Assembly (NCBI GenBank): GCA_028289425.1 | Contig: JANQPL010000001.1 | Span: forward strand, 124,001 to 188,000 | Reading direction: 5' to 3' | Source: Alphaproteobacteria bacterium | GTDB lineage: Bacteria; Pseudomonadota; Alphaproteobacteria; JANQMY01 | Length of the DNA: 64,000 bases | Shown: positions 1 through 8,242 of the stretch, in pieces | How the letters are laid out: each line of letters starts with the position of its first letter | Position numbering within the stretch: position 1 is the first letter of the stretch | The notes under the pieces: generated by a model | Told to the model about the DNA's origin: nothing | The model's input: the letters and a program-made list of their open reading frames with translations, nothing else | Database searches by the model: none | Translations under genes and position numbers: made by a program

Positions 1-1053
1 AACGAAGTACAGACCGGCCACGTATTTGAGCGGTCCGTCTTCGTTGGACGTGAAGCGAAGCTCCTGGGTGTAGACATCAGTCTCATCCCGGTCGCCGGCG
101 GAGAATGCGAAGAGCCTGATCGAATCTTCGTCGATATCGAACAAGAAATCAGAATGGCGATATGTATGGGATGAAATCGACGTAAAGGTCCCGAATGACG
201 CATCGTAATTGAACTTCAGGATGTTGCCCACAATGAGCCGCTCAAAAAACACGTCCTCGGAGAGCTGATTGTCCCGCGGGATTTCATCGAACGCATCGTG
301 CCGTACGAATTGGAAGAACCCGCCATCGTCCAGGTAGATAAAACGGGAACTGAGGTCTATTCGCAGGTTGTCGGTTGGGTGCGCGCGCAAAGCAAGTCTG
401 ACGCCGACCTCATCGCTGTGATCGACATTCGTATCCAGGAAGTTATTGTCGATGAAACCGTCCGTATGCTCTGCAAAAAACGATAGACGGCTGTAGAGCT
501 TTCCTTCCACCAGCGGAATGTCTGCCGCCCCCAAGACAGCGCCGGTGTCCCGGGAACCGCCCTCGCCCACGAAGTATCCGGAGAACTCTTCGCCCGGTTC
601 TTTCAAGACGAATTTGACCGCGCCGCCGACATTGCTGCCACCGTACAGCGTGCCTTGCGGCCCCTTTATGACCTCGATACGCTCCAGCTCTGCCAGCCGC
701 GTTGACTGATCCGTGAAATTCTGAACGTCATCGATGTAAAAGCCGACACCTTGGGTGTTGCCGAACGCACCGACACCCCGGATCACCACATTTGGTTCGT
801 TGTCCGAACGAACGTTGAGATTGACGTTGGGAATGAAAAGACCAATGTCCTCGAGATTTGTGATGCCCGCGCTTTCGATGGTGCCGCTGGACAACGCTGT
901 AACGCTCAGCGGCACATCTAGGACGCTTTCCGCGCGCTTCCGAGACGTGACGATGATCTCATCAATTTGAGCCGAAGCTTGATTGTATCCTTCGATGGGC
1001 AGACCGACCGCAAATGCAATCGCGCTAGCACCCAGCAAAAACCCTCTTCCCAT
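1..1053 (-). CDS. TonB-dependent outer-membrane receptor (3' part outside window)
   Basis: The frame opens at the ATG at 1053, eight bases or so after a strong GGAGGAAG ribosome site, and runs off the left edge, so only about the first 351 residues are present. The N-terminus is a signal peptide (MGRGFLLGASAIAFAVG) followed by the TonB-box-like DEIIVTSRKR, then a plug domain with VPLSVTAL, an IRGVGAFGN motif and GPQGTLYGGSNVGGAV, all typical of sphingomonad-type receptors that import large or scarce nutrients in exchange for proton-motive force. It is divergent from the XRE-cupin repressor at 1239 and shares its operator-rich intergenic region, so its expression is probably controlled by that repressor. 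The ligand is unknown; the adjacent Hyu, SDR and BKACE genes suggest the substrate of that pathway. The family call is secure. Confidence 0.93.
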   Translation of the reverse strand, partial: MGRGFLLGASAIAFAVGLPIEGYNQASAQIDEIIVTSRKRAESVLDVPLSVTALSSGTIESAGITNLEDIGLFIPNVNLNVRSDNEPNVVIRGVGAFGNTQGVGFYIDDVQNFTDQSTRLAELERIEVIKGPQGTLYGGSNVGGAVKFVLKEPGEEFSGYFVGEGGSRDTGAVLGAADIPLVEGKLYSRLSFFAEHTDGFIDNNFLDTNVDHSDEVGVRLALRAHPTDNLRIDLSSRFIYLDDGGFFQFVRHDAFDEIPRDNQLSEDVFFERLIVGNILKFNYDASFGTFTSISSHTYRHSDFLFDIDEDSIRLFAFSAGDRDETDVYTQELRFTSNEDGPLKYVAGLYFV

Positions 1054-1100
1054 TACTTCCTCCCCTTTGGTCCGCCTTTTCGCGGCTGTTGGAAGCAAGC

Positions 1101-1228
1101 TAATGTGCATATACGCAAATCGTCAACACATTTTGTGCGTATTCGCAATTTTTTCTGTTCAGTTGAGACTAATTGTTGCATAACTGCAATAATTTCTCTG
1201 ACTTTTTGTCAAAGTGTGCATATAAGGG
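1101..1228. promoter_or_regulatory. Divergent promoter region with four TGCRTATnCGCA-like operator sites
   Basis: Between the TonB receptor and the XRE-cupin gene lie TGCATATACGCA (1106-1117), TGCGTATTCGCA (1136-1147), the weaker TGCATAACTGCA (1177-1188) and a half-site TGCATATAAGG (from 1217). Starts are spaced 30, 41 and 40 bp, close to whole helical turns. A TTGACG that could be the -35 of the receptor promoter lies at 1126-1121 with the first site in its spacer. The same pair, with the same 30-bp spacing, recurs at 6808-6849, so I infer the binding site of the neighbouring regulator. Confidence 0.7.
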
Positions 1229-1238
1229 AAGCTGTCAC

Positions 1239-1976
1239 ATGCCCCGAGATTATGCGATTGGTTTTGTCACAATGTCCTGCGCGGAACTCGAACAAGCGGA
1301 GAAGTCAAACGTGAAAGCCGAAAAAAAAACCAACATCCGGCGGCGGCGGACAGAACTGGACCTCGGTCAGTCCATCAAGGAACTCAGAAAAGCCCGCGGA
1401 CTTTCCTTAACCGATCTCGTCGACGCAACCGGTGTGTCGCACTCGACCATCTCGCGGATCGAAAACGATAAAATCTCCCCAAGCTGGGAGATTGTCGTCA
1501 ATCTGTGCAAAGCACTGAATGTTGAGATCGGTGAGCTGTTGAGCACCACCGACAAAGAACTGCCGGCCCCGGATCACAATGATGTGTTGGTCATCCGCCG
1601 CGATGAGGCGGCCGTTGCCACGTTTCGCGGTCATACTTATGAACTTCATTCGGACGCCAATCCGCACCGGAACTTTCACGTCACCGTCGTCCGACATAAC
1701 TACTTCAGCCTAGAGGAAGCCGGGGGACTGCAATCCCATAGCGGTGAAGAATTCACTTATGTGCTTGACGGATCATTGGAAGTGCATGTGGAAGGCCGAG
1801 ATCCCGTAGAACTTGGCCCCGGCGACAGCATCCGGTTCCCCAGCACCATTCCCCACGCCTATGTGAGCTTGAGTAAAACAGGCGTGAAAACACTTGAGGT
1901 CACCCACGGCTCAAGTGGGGAACATTTGCAGTTCGTTCCGGCCAAAACGGGTGGCAAAAAGAAACGCAAGAAATGA
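1239..1976 (+). CDS. XRE-family transcriptional regulator with C-terminal cupin sensor domain
   Basis: A 245-residue protein with a Lys/Arg-rich N-terminus, an XRE helix-turn-helix at roughly residues 43-100 (GQSIKELRKARGLSLTDLV, then SHSTISRIENDKISPSW) and a cupin_2 barrel at about 160-230 (HSGEEFTYVLDGSLEV and GPGDSIRFPSTIPHAY). This PuuR-like layout is that of small-molecule-responsive repressors of catabolic operons; the cupin is presumed to bind the inducer. I chose the ATG at 1239 because AAGGGAAG lies at a suitable distance; an in-frame ATG at 1272 is the alternative. The C-terminus ends in a Lys-rich tail (GGKKKRKK). Operator-like repeats directly upstream, repeated in front of the Hyu and SDR/BKACE operons, suggest autoregulation and control of both. 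The ligand is not known. Confidence 0.9.
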   Translation: MPRDYAIGFVTMSCAELEQAEKSNVKAEKKTNIRRRRTELDLGQSIKELRKARGLSLTDLVDATGVSHSTISRIENDKISPSWEIVVNLCKALNVEIGELLSTTDKELPAPDHNDVLVIRRDEAAVATFRGHTYELHSDANPHRNFHVTVVRHNYFSLEEAGGLQSHSGEEFTYVLDGSLEVHVEGRDPVELGPGDSIRFPSTIPHAYVSLSKTGVKTLEVTHGSSGEHLQFVPAKTGGKKKRKK

Positions 1977-2023
1977 CGGGTACTGATTGTTAGCGGTTCT
2001 TCATCCCACGACATTCTTTCGCA

Positions 2024-2779
2024 TTACGCCGCGCACCAGCCCCCATCGACGACAATGGTGGACCCATGCATGGCGTTTGACTCAGCCGACGCTAAAAGCA
2101 CCGCGGCCCCCACCAAATCGTTGACGTTCAAATAGGCCTGCCCATTCGGCGTCTTCGTTTTGAGCTCTTCAACAAACGAACTGTCTACCCGCAAATGTTC
2201 ATTGATGTCGGTGGCGATGTTGCCCGGCGCAATGGCATTCACGTTGATGTTTTCAATGGCAAGATCACTTGCCAGCGCCCGGGTGAGGTTTTCCAATCCC
2301 CCCTTGGACGCACAATAAGCGGTCGAATTAGGGAAGCCCTTAACGCCGGCAATTGAGGTGATGTTGACGACCTTACCGCCGCCCTGGCTCCGGAAAATTG
2401 GCAGAACCGCTTTGACGGCAAAGAACGCTCCTTTGAGATTGAGGTCCAACTGCTCGTCCCAAACGCTCTCACTTGTTTCGTCGATTGAGACCGGGCGAAA
2501 AACGCCTGCATTGTTGACCAGAATATCGAGCCGACCGTAGTCAACGACCACCGCGTCGACCATCTCATTCAACTGTGAAATGCTGCTGCAATCTGCACGC
2601 ACCGAAATTGCCTGCCCGCCACTGGCCTCAATCGTTTGGACAGCTTCTTCCGCCTGTTGTTGGTTTCGCGCGTAGTTCACGGCGACCTTGGCCCCCTCAG
2701 CAGCATAGGCTTCCGCGATAGCCCGGCCGATTCCACGCGAGGCGCCGGTGATCAGCGCCACTTTGTCTTTCAATCTCAC
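2024..2779 (-). CDS. Short-chain dehydrogenase/reductase (classical SDR, FabG-like)
   Basis: A 251-residue classical SDR with TGASRGIG near residue 11 for NAD(P) binding, LVNNAG, an NITSIAG serine and a YCASK catalytic motif. It probably interconverts a hydroxyl and a ketone on a pathway intermediate. I chose GTG at 2779 as start because GGAGGAA lies six bases before it and because it gives the standard SDR N-terminus RLKDKVALITG; the open frame extends a further 33 codons into sequence with no SDR similarity. It is the last gene of the HyuA-HyuB-SDR series: 68 bp separate it from HyuB, all on the minus strand, and all probably start from the operator-bearing region near 6800. The substrate cannot be told from the sequence. 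Confidence 0.9.
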   Translation of the reverse strand: MRLKDKVALITGASRGIGRAIAEAYAAEGAKVAVNYARNQQQAEEAVQTIEASGGQAISVRADCSSISQLNEMVDAVVVDYGRLDILVNNAGVFRPVSIDETSESVWDEQLDLNLKGAFFAVKAVLPIFRSQGGGKVVNITSIAGVKGFPNSTAYCASKGGLENLTRALASDLAIENINVNAIAPGNIATDINEHLRVDSSFVEELKTKTPNGQAYLNVNDLVGAAVLLASAESNAMHGSTIVVDGGWCAA

Positions 2780-2847
2780 AGCTTCCTCCAATATTCTGTA
2801 TACCGATTTAATTCGACTCGTCAGCCAGCCCGGGAAAGAGGTTGGTC

Positions 2848-4614
2848 TCAACCCCTCAACTGCCGGGTTTCGGCCCAATCGATCTGTAAGTCTGACGTAA
2901 TCACCACGCGATAAACCTTTGCTGCGCGGTCGCGGCTCACAATGCCTTCGCGCACATCCTCTAAGACCCGCTTCGGATCTCTTTCCGCAGGAGACCCATA
3001 TCCCCCACCCCCGGCGGCGACCGACAGCAACCGCTCGCCGTCTTCAATCCACACCTGCGAAGACTGGGGCAGCCTCTCGCGCTCCCCATCTTTCTTTATA
3101 TGGTATTGATCTGAAGGAGCGGCCGACCCGCCATCATGCGCCCCTTGCGGGGGGTTTTCATTGCCGTCCGCAACGAAGGCCGCTTGCATCCGGCAATTAT
3201 CAGGACCGAATTCAACTTCAATCGCCGGTGCACCACGGAACTTGCCGGCCCCTTCGCTATCCGCCAACAGCCGGCGACCCTTCACCAGGATCGGTGTATA
3301 GATCTCGTCAAGCTCAACACTGTCGATAAAGCACATGCCGCCATTGCCGCCGTGAAGCATGGTCATCCAGGCGTCTTCCGACGGTGTGCCCGCACCGCCT
3401 GTGTGTCCAAGGAAGAGTTGGTTGACGAATGGAAGGTCGGTGCGCGGATCTGTCCCCGAAACCACGGCGACTGACGGCGGCAGGACCGGACCGATTTCGC
3501 CCATACCGATACCCTGACCGATGTCGGCCAATGCCAGCATGGTGGCGTTTTGCACACGGTCGGCGAGGTTTGTGGTGGCCGCCGAGCAGCTGGTGGGATG
3601 TTGCGGGACGCCCACGACACCACCTTCCTTCAAGTCAATATAGATGCGCCGGAACGAGCCGGCATTCTTCGGCACCGTCGGGTCAATCGAGTTGAACACT
3701 GCGATCATGGCCGCCGTGCGCGTACAGGCCTCCGATACATTGAGGCCCGACCTCATCGCGTCCGGGTTGTCGCGCAGGTCAACGCGTATCGACCCTTGCT
3801 TAGGCGACACTGTAACTTTGGAGCGGATCTCGATTCCCTCAGGCGGCGTGCCCGGAATGGGGTCATGGCGGGACGTCGCTTCTCCCGTGCCCATGGGCAT
3901 CCGCCCCACCGCCTCGATCATTCGTGTCTCCGAATAGTCGAACCACTGTGCGGTAAACTGTTTCAGATGTGCCCATCCCATCTCGCGCCCAAGCTTCAGA
4001 AGCTCGCGTTCTCCAATGAAGGCCGCGCCGAGCATTGCGAGGAAGTCGCCATGCCATTGATCCGGCACGCGTATCCGCATGCGGCACATGCGCACGATGT
4101 CATCATTGACACGATAATCTTCCGCAACCTTTACGGCCGGAAAAATCAAGGCGCCCTCTTCGTAAACATCGATAGCCGTTGCGTGATATGTGGTTGGAAG
4201 CGAGTTGCCGATGTCGGCCTGATGTGCTTTTACCAATACCGTGAACTGATGATTTCCATGATCGTCAATCACCGGCATAAGCAAGGAGTGATCGGCCGGA
4301 TGTGAACACCCGTGATAGGGCGAGTTATGGAGAAAAACGTCCCCACGCCGCACAACCGGATGCTGATCAAGCATGGACCGGGCCATGATATCCGGCCCGG
4401 ACAAGACGTGGATTGGCAGGCTCTCCTCCGCCGCAAGAAGCTGGCAACCCTCTGTGACGATACAGCAGGAAAAGTCTTTTGCCCGGTTCAAAACACCGGA
4501 ACGGCCGGTGCGCAGCAGCGTATTGCCCATTTTCCGGCATATACCCCCAAAGCGGTTGGCGAGGACTGCCAGTTTCGCACCATCTAGTCTGTATACTGAA
4601 TTAAGATCATTCAT
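2848..4614 (-). CDS. Hydantoinase B / oxoprolinase / acetone-carboxylase-alpha family subunit
   Basis: A 588-residue HyuB-family protein. The N-terminal half carries the family's metal-site region (NSPYHGCSHPADHSLLMPV), followed by the long glycine-rich core typical of N-methylhydantoinase B and carboxylase alpha subunits. In known members this subunit, together with an ATP-using HyuA partner, opens cyclic amides (5-oxoproline, N-methylhydantoin, caprolactam) or carboxylates ketones such as acetone or acetophenone. It begins six bases after the HyuA stop, so the two are clearly co-translated partners. It is at the short end for the family, without any obvious truncation. The specific reaction is not determined; the transaminase and aldehyde dehydrogenase at 16-19 kb would fit lactam opening, but they are not in the same operon. 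Confidence 0.9.
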   Translation of the reverse strand: MNDLNSVYRLDGAKLAVLANRFGGICRKMGNTLLRTGRSGVLNRAKDFSCCIVTEGCQLLAAEESLPIHVLSGPDIMARSMLDQHPVVRRGDVFLHNSPYHGCSHPADHSLLMPVIDDHGNHQFTVLVKAHQADIGNSLPTTYHATAIDVYEEGALIFPAVKVAEDYRVNDDIVRMCRMRIRVPDQWHGDFLAMLGAAFIGERELLKLGREMGWAHLKQFTAQWFDYSETRMIEAVGRMPMGTGEATSRHDPIPGTPPEGIEIRSKVTVSPKQGSIRVDLRDNPDAMRSGLNVSEACTRTAAMIAVFNSIDPTVPKNAGSFRRIYIDLKEGGVVGVPQHPTSCSAATTNLADRVQNATMLALADIGQGIGMGEIGPVLPPSVAVVSGTDPRTDLPFVNQLFLGHTGGAGTPSEDAWMTMLHGGNGGMCFIDSVELDEIYTPILVKGRRLLADSEGAGKFRGAPAIEVEFGPDNCRMQAAFVADGNENPPQGAHDGGSAAPSDQYHIKKDGERERLPQSSQVWIEDGERLLSVAAGGGGYGSPAERDPKRVLEDVREGIVSRDRAAKVYRVVITSDLQIDWAETRQLRG

Positions 4615-4620
4615 GGTAAT

Positions 4621-6684
4621 TCATGGGTGTACGATCAGACTGCCGGACCGGTCCTTGTGGAAACGGGCGGCTTGGTCGATTACAATTGTCGTAAAGGGTG
4701 TTTCAATGAGGGCAGCGCCTTCGTATTCCCGCTCGGACTCAAGAGCTGATAATGGAAACACGGGTGTGCTGGTGAGACCGGCTCCGTGAAAATAAGCCTG
4801 GCGCCTTTTGCCAGAGGCCAAACCGGACGTTTCGTGTGCCAGGACGGGCCGACCCTCGCGGCGCACACGGCAGCTAACCGAGGACGACCAACTCACAAAC
4901 TCCACTACAGAGCCCGGATCGCGCACCGCGAACACACGCTCATGGGTTTCGTGAAATCGCTCGACGAGATGTGCCAGATCTCCGGGGTCTTCGACTTGAT
5001 CTTTCGTTAAAGAAACCTCCAATTCCCAGACCTGGCCGGCATAGCGAGCTTCCACACCGAATTCCAAAGAATGCCCAAGTATTTCAATGCCCACATCTTG
5101 AAGAAATGTTTCACCTTGCTGTTTCAGCGACGCGAGCACCTGTTTCACCCCGTCAAAGTCAAATTGATCACTGGCCGTGAAGTGCAGTGCCCGTGATTCT
5201 TGGCGCAGGTCGGACATCAGCGCACCTGCGGCACTGAGGGCGGCGCCGGTTTCGGGAAATACGATCTTTGGGCAGCCAAGGCGGCGCGCAATCAAAACTG
5301 AGTTCAATCCCGCCGCCCCGCCACCCCCTACAAGCACCGCATTTGCTGGATCAATCCCTTGATTGACGGTGATTTCCGCAATCGCCTGGATCATGTTTTC
5401 CGTCGCGACGTCCACCACAGCTAACGCAGCTTCTTCCAGGGGAAGCTCCAGAGGCTTGGCAATTTGTTCCGCTAATGCGTGCGTGGCCGAAGCCACATCG
5501 AGAGTGATCGTGCCCCCAAGGAAAAACTCAGGGTCAAGATAACCCAGCACCAGGCAGGCATCCGTGAGGGTCGCGTGTGTTCCCCCCTTGCCGTAACACA
5601 CGGGACCGGGATCCGCGCCCGCGCTTTGGGGGCCCACATGTAAAACCCCACCGCTGTCCACATGAGCAATCGATCCGCCGCCTGCGCCGACGCTTTTTAT
5701 GTCAATGGATGGAAAGCCTGTCATATGGCCATAAAACGGGCGGCCGATCCAAGTCTCGCTGGTTTTCGGAATAGAGTCGTCCCGAACCAGACTGACGTCA
5801 TAGGTGGTACCGCCGGTATCGGCGATGATGGCACTGTCCGCCGCGCCAGAGGCGGCGGCGTACCAACGACCCGCAATCGGCGCCATCGCCGGTCCGGAGT
5901 TGATGGCGTAAATTGGATGTTGGGCAAGGGTTTTTGCTTCCAGCATGCCCCCCTGGGAGGTGACAACCAATAAACGCCCGGCAAAGCCAGATGCATCGAG
6001 CCGGGAGGTCAGCCCACCAAGATAGTCCTGCATCAATGGCTTCAGAGAGGCATCGATCGCCGTCGCCGATGCCCGGCGGTACTCTCGCAAAACGGGATTA
6101 AGCTTGTGGCCAAGCGTATACGGAATATGGGGTAAATGCTCTTCTAGAAACTGCCCAATCCGTATCTCGTGAACAGGGTTTTTGACAGCCCACAGCAAGC
6201 AAACTGCAATCGCCTCGACGTCCACCTCTTTGAGACGCAAAACGATATCGAACAAGGCGGCGGCGTCCAGTGGCTTCAAGATACTGCCGTCGCTCTTGAT
6301 GCGCTCCGGCACTTCGAAAGTCAGGTGTCTTGGAACATAAGGCGCGGGATAGGGGATCGTGAAGTTGAAAGGTTCCAATCGCCCACCTTCGCGAAGCACG
6401 AGAACATCTGGATGGCCTTCCGTCGTCAAAAACGCCGTGCGCGCCGTGTTGCCCGTAATGATCGCGTTGATCGCATGTGTTGTTCCGTGCACAAGCAAAT
6501 CACATTGCGACAGAAAGGCTTCGATGCTGACTCCGTGGTCTTCGGCCGCGAGGACCAACGAGTTCAATACGCCATCGACGGGGTCGTTCGGGGTGGTTGA
6601 TGCTTTGTACATCTTCACCGTTCCTGCCTCGTCCTCGACGATGAGGTCCGTGAAAGTCCCCCCGGTGTCACACGCAATCCGCAC
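4621..6684 (-). CDS. Hydantoinase A / oxoprolinase family ATP-dependent subunit
   Basis: A 687-residue ASKHA-fold partner of the HyuB protein. Phosphate-binding motifs DTGGTFTD (near the N-terminus) and ADTGGTTYD (middle), and the GGGGAAG loop, mark the ATP site; HGTTHAINAI is a family signature. It activates the substrate by phosphorylation for the HyuB subunit. I chose GTG at 6684, preceded four bases upstream by AGGAGG, since it puts the family start VRIACDTGG at residue 1; an ATG at 6717 would add eleven residues. It is the first gene of the minus-strand operon and faces the SDR/thioesterase/BKACE operon across the operator pair at 6808-6849, so induction by the XRE-cupin system is likely. 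Hydantoinase, lactamase and ketone carboxylase activities are all possible. Confidence 0.9.
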   Translation of the reverse strand: MRIACDTGGTFTDLIVEDEAGTVKMYKASTTPNDPVDGVLNSLVLAAEDHGVSIEAFLSQCDLLVHGTTHAINAIITGNTARTAFLTTEGHPDVLVLREGGRLEPFNFTIPYPAPYVPRHLTFEVPERIKSDGSILKPLDAAALFDIVLRLKEVDVEAIAVCLLWAVKNPVHEIRIGQFLEEHLPHIPYTLGHKLNPVLREYRRASATAIDASLKPLMQDYLGGLTSRLDASGFAGRLLVVTSQGGMLEAKTLAQHPIYAINSGPAMAPIAGRWYAAASGAADSAIIADTGGTTYDVSLVRDDSIPKTSETWIGRPFYGHMTGFPSIDIKSVGAGGGSIAHVDSGGVLHVGPQSAGADPGPVCYGKGGTHATLTDACLVLGYLDPEFFLGGTITLDVASATHALAEQIAKPLELPLEEAALAVVDVATENMIQAIAEITVNQGIDPANAVLVGGGGAAGLNSVLIARRLGCPKIVFPETGAALSAAGALMSDLRQESRALHFTASDQFDFDGVKQVLASLKQQGETFLQDVGIEILGHSLEFGVEARYAGQVWELEVSLTKDQVEDPGDLAHLVERFHETHERVFAVRDPGSVVEFVSWSSSVSCRVRREGRPVLAHETSGLASGKRRQAYFHGAGLTSTPVFPLSALESEREYEGAALIETPFTTIVIDQAARFHKDRSGSLIVHP

Positions 6685-6803
6685 GACGCCTCCTAAGACC
6701 TGCCCAAGACGGAACACCCCTGGGAGAACAATTGGCCCAATGGCAATGGAAAAGCACGCAAGCCCTTTCTCTTGCTGAATTGCGTTTGGTGTGCAGCGAA
6801 CTG

Positions 6804-6852
6804 TATGTGCGTTTACGCAAATACATATGACAAAATGTGCATATACGCAATT
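6804..6852. promoter_or_regulatory. Operator pair shared with the XRE-cupin gene region
   Basis: TGCGTTTACGCA (6808-6819) and TGCATATACGCA (6838-6849) start exactly 30 bp apart, the same spacing and core as the pair at 1106/1136. Both are flanked by TGTGC...GCAA. They sit in the 270-bp gap between the divergent HyuA operon and SDR-thioesterase-BKACE operon. A TTGACG at 6858-6863 may be a -35 for the plus-strand operon, but no convincing -10 follows. Confidence 0.72.
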
Positions 6853-6954
6853 TTTTTATTGACGCAGACCGCTGACCAATTTACGAGCAGATCAGAGCCG
6901 TGCTGTGCGTCCGACTTTCGGAGCCAAGACAGTGGCCTCAAGCAGGAACTCAAA

Positions 6955-7734
6955 ATGCCCAATACGGAAAAGCCATCACGTGGCGTTGTGATCACCGGAG
7001 GTGCCGACGGCATTGGCTTTCAAATCGCTCAGCGTTTCTTGCAAGACGGTCACCCGGTCCATATTGCGGACGTCAACGAAGAGGCTGTCGACCGAGCAAC
7101 CTTACAGCATGCGGGGCTATCCGGCAGCGTCACCAATATGGGCGATGCTGAGTCCGCGAGCCGGCTTTTCGCCGAAGCACGTTCGGCCCTACCGAATATC
7201 TCTGTACTGATCAACAATGTGGGAATCGGCGGACCGCACGCCCCTATCGAAGAGATCTCCAACGAGGATTGGAATGAACAAATTCAAGTCAATCTTTCAG
7301 GCGCGTTTTATCTCACCAAGCAGATCATTCCGCTTTTGAAGGCGCAAAAGTCCGGCTCGATTATCAATATATCGACCGCCTCGGTCAGAACAGTGCCCCC
7401 CTTTCGGGCGGGCTATGTGGTCACCAAAGCCGCCTTGGAGGCGTTCACTATTGCCTTGGCGCGCGAATTGGGTCCGTTCAACATCAACAGCAATGCCATC
7501 AGACCTGGGTTGATGAACAACCCCCGTATGACCCGGATCATCAAACGCAACGCAGCAGCACGAAACATCACCGAACAGGCGCTGATGGATGAATACCTGC
7601 AGCACGTGGACATGAACTGCATGATCGAGATGGACGAAATCGCCGACACGGCATTGTTTTTGGCATCGCCCGCCGCGTCGCACATCACCGCCCAAATCAT
7701 CGCCGTCGACGGCAACATGGTCTCGGAACCTTAG
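6955..7734 (+). CDS. Short-chain dehydrogenase/reductase (classical SDR)
   Basis: A 259-residue SDR with TGGADGIG near residue 15, LINNVG, a serine in NISTASVRT and the catalytic tyrosine in the unusual context YVVTKAALE instead of YxxSK. Residues 180-230 form a substrate lid with IRPGLMNNPRMTR. It presumably oxidises or reduces a hydroxy/keto intermediate. I chose the ATG at 6955, seven bases after AGGAA; the open frame extends 61 codons upstream through the operator region and this part is not coding-like. It leads the operon with the thioesterase (26 bp downstream) and BKACE. It is not close enough to the SDR at 2024 to be a recent duplicate. Confidence 0.9.
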   Translation: MPNTEKPSRGVVITGGADGIGFQIAQRFLQDGHPVHIADVNEEAVDRATLQHAGLSGSVTNMGDAESASRLFAEARSALPNISVLINNVGIGGPHAPIEEISNEDWNEQIQVNLSGAFYLTKQIIPLLKAQKSGSIINISTASVRTVPPFRAGYVVTKAALEAFTIALARELGPFNINSNAIRPGLMNNPRMTRIIKRNAAARNITEQALMDEYLQHVDMNCMIEMDEIADTALFLASPAASHITAQIIAVDGNMVSEP

Positions 7735-7760
7735 TTTTATTGTGAGTGGACCCACGAAGA

Positions 7761-8228
7761 ATGACAGAAGAAAGCACAACGGCATGGCACACGGTTTACT
7801 ACGGATTTGTCCACCCCTGGCATTGCGATGTAATGGGGCATCTGAACACACGCCATTACTTGGCCATGTTCGATGACGCCTCCTATCAGTTGCTCTTCGA
7901 AGCGTTCGGGTATGCGGGTGGGCTTCCGGAGTGGGACGGTCTCGGTTGGGCGGACGTTCACAATGCCATTGACTACAAAGCGGAGCTTAATGCAGGAGAG
8001 CTCATTTTGGTTCAGGCGCGCCTTGGACGCGTCGGCAACAAATCCGTAAGCGTCGAATACCAGATGATCAATCGCGGGTCGGGCGAAGTGGCCGCCACCA
8101 TGTCAGCGACCATTGCCCATTTCGACCTGAAGGCCCGCAAGGCCATACCGCTTTCCGATCAGATGAAAGAACGGGCCAGCCGCTTCGACAGCCAAAGCGG
8201 GGTCAGCAAATCTCGGCAGGAGCGCTAA
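7761..8228 (+). CDS. Hotdog-fold acyl-CoA thioesterase (4HBT family)
   Basis: A 155-residue single hotdog domain. The active-site region HCDVMGHLNTRHYLAMFDDA has the catalytic Asp of the 4-hydroxybenzoyl-CoA thioesterase type and the family's conserved Asn and Tyr. The middle has the usual YKAEL...GEL strand and the C-terminus is a charged tail. It would hydrolyse a CoA ester in the cytoplasm, either releasing a pathway product or recycling CoA. ATG at 7761 is taken as start, although a GTG five codons upstream is possible; ribosome-site evidence is weak for both. It lies between the SDR and BKACE genes, and a thioesterase next to a BKACE fits hydrolysis of the acyl-CoA product made by that enzyme, but this is inference. 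Confidence 0.88.
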   Translation: MTEESTTAWHTVYYGFVHPWHCDVMGHLNTRHYLAMFDDASYQLLFEAFGYAGGLPEWDGLGWADVHNAIDYKAELNAGELILVQARLGRVGNKSVSVEYQMINRGSGEVAATMSATIAHFDLKARKAIPLSDQMKERASRFDSQSGVSKSRQER

Positions 8229-8242
8229 CAGGGTAAGTCCAT

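Noticed and set aside
3550-4305. Plus-strand open frame of 251 codons
   Set aside because: Lies opposite HyuB, whose motifs are intact throughout; translation shows only Arg/His-rich noise.
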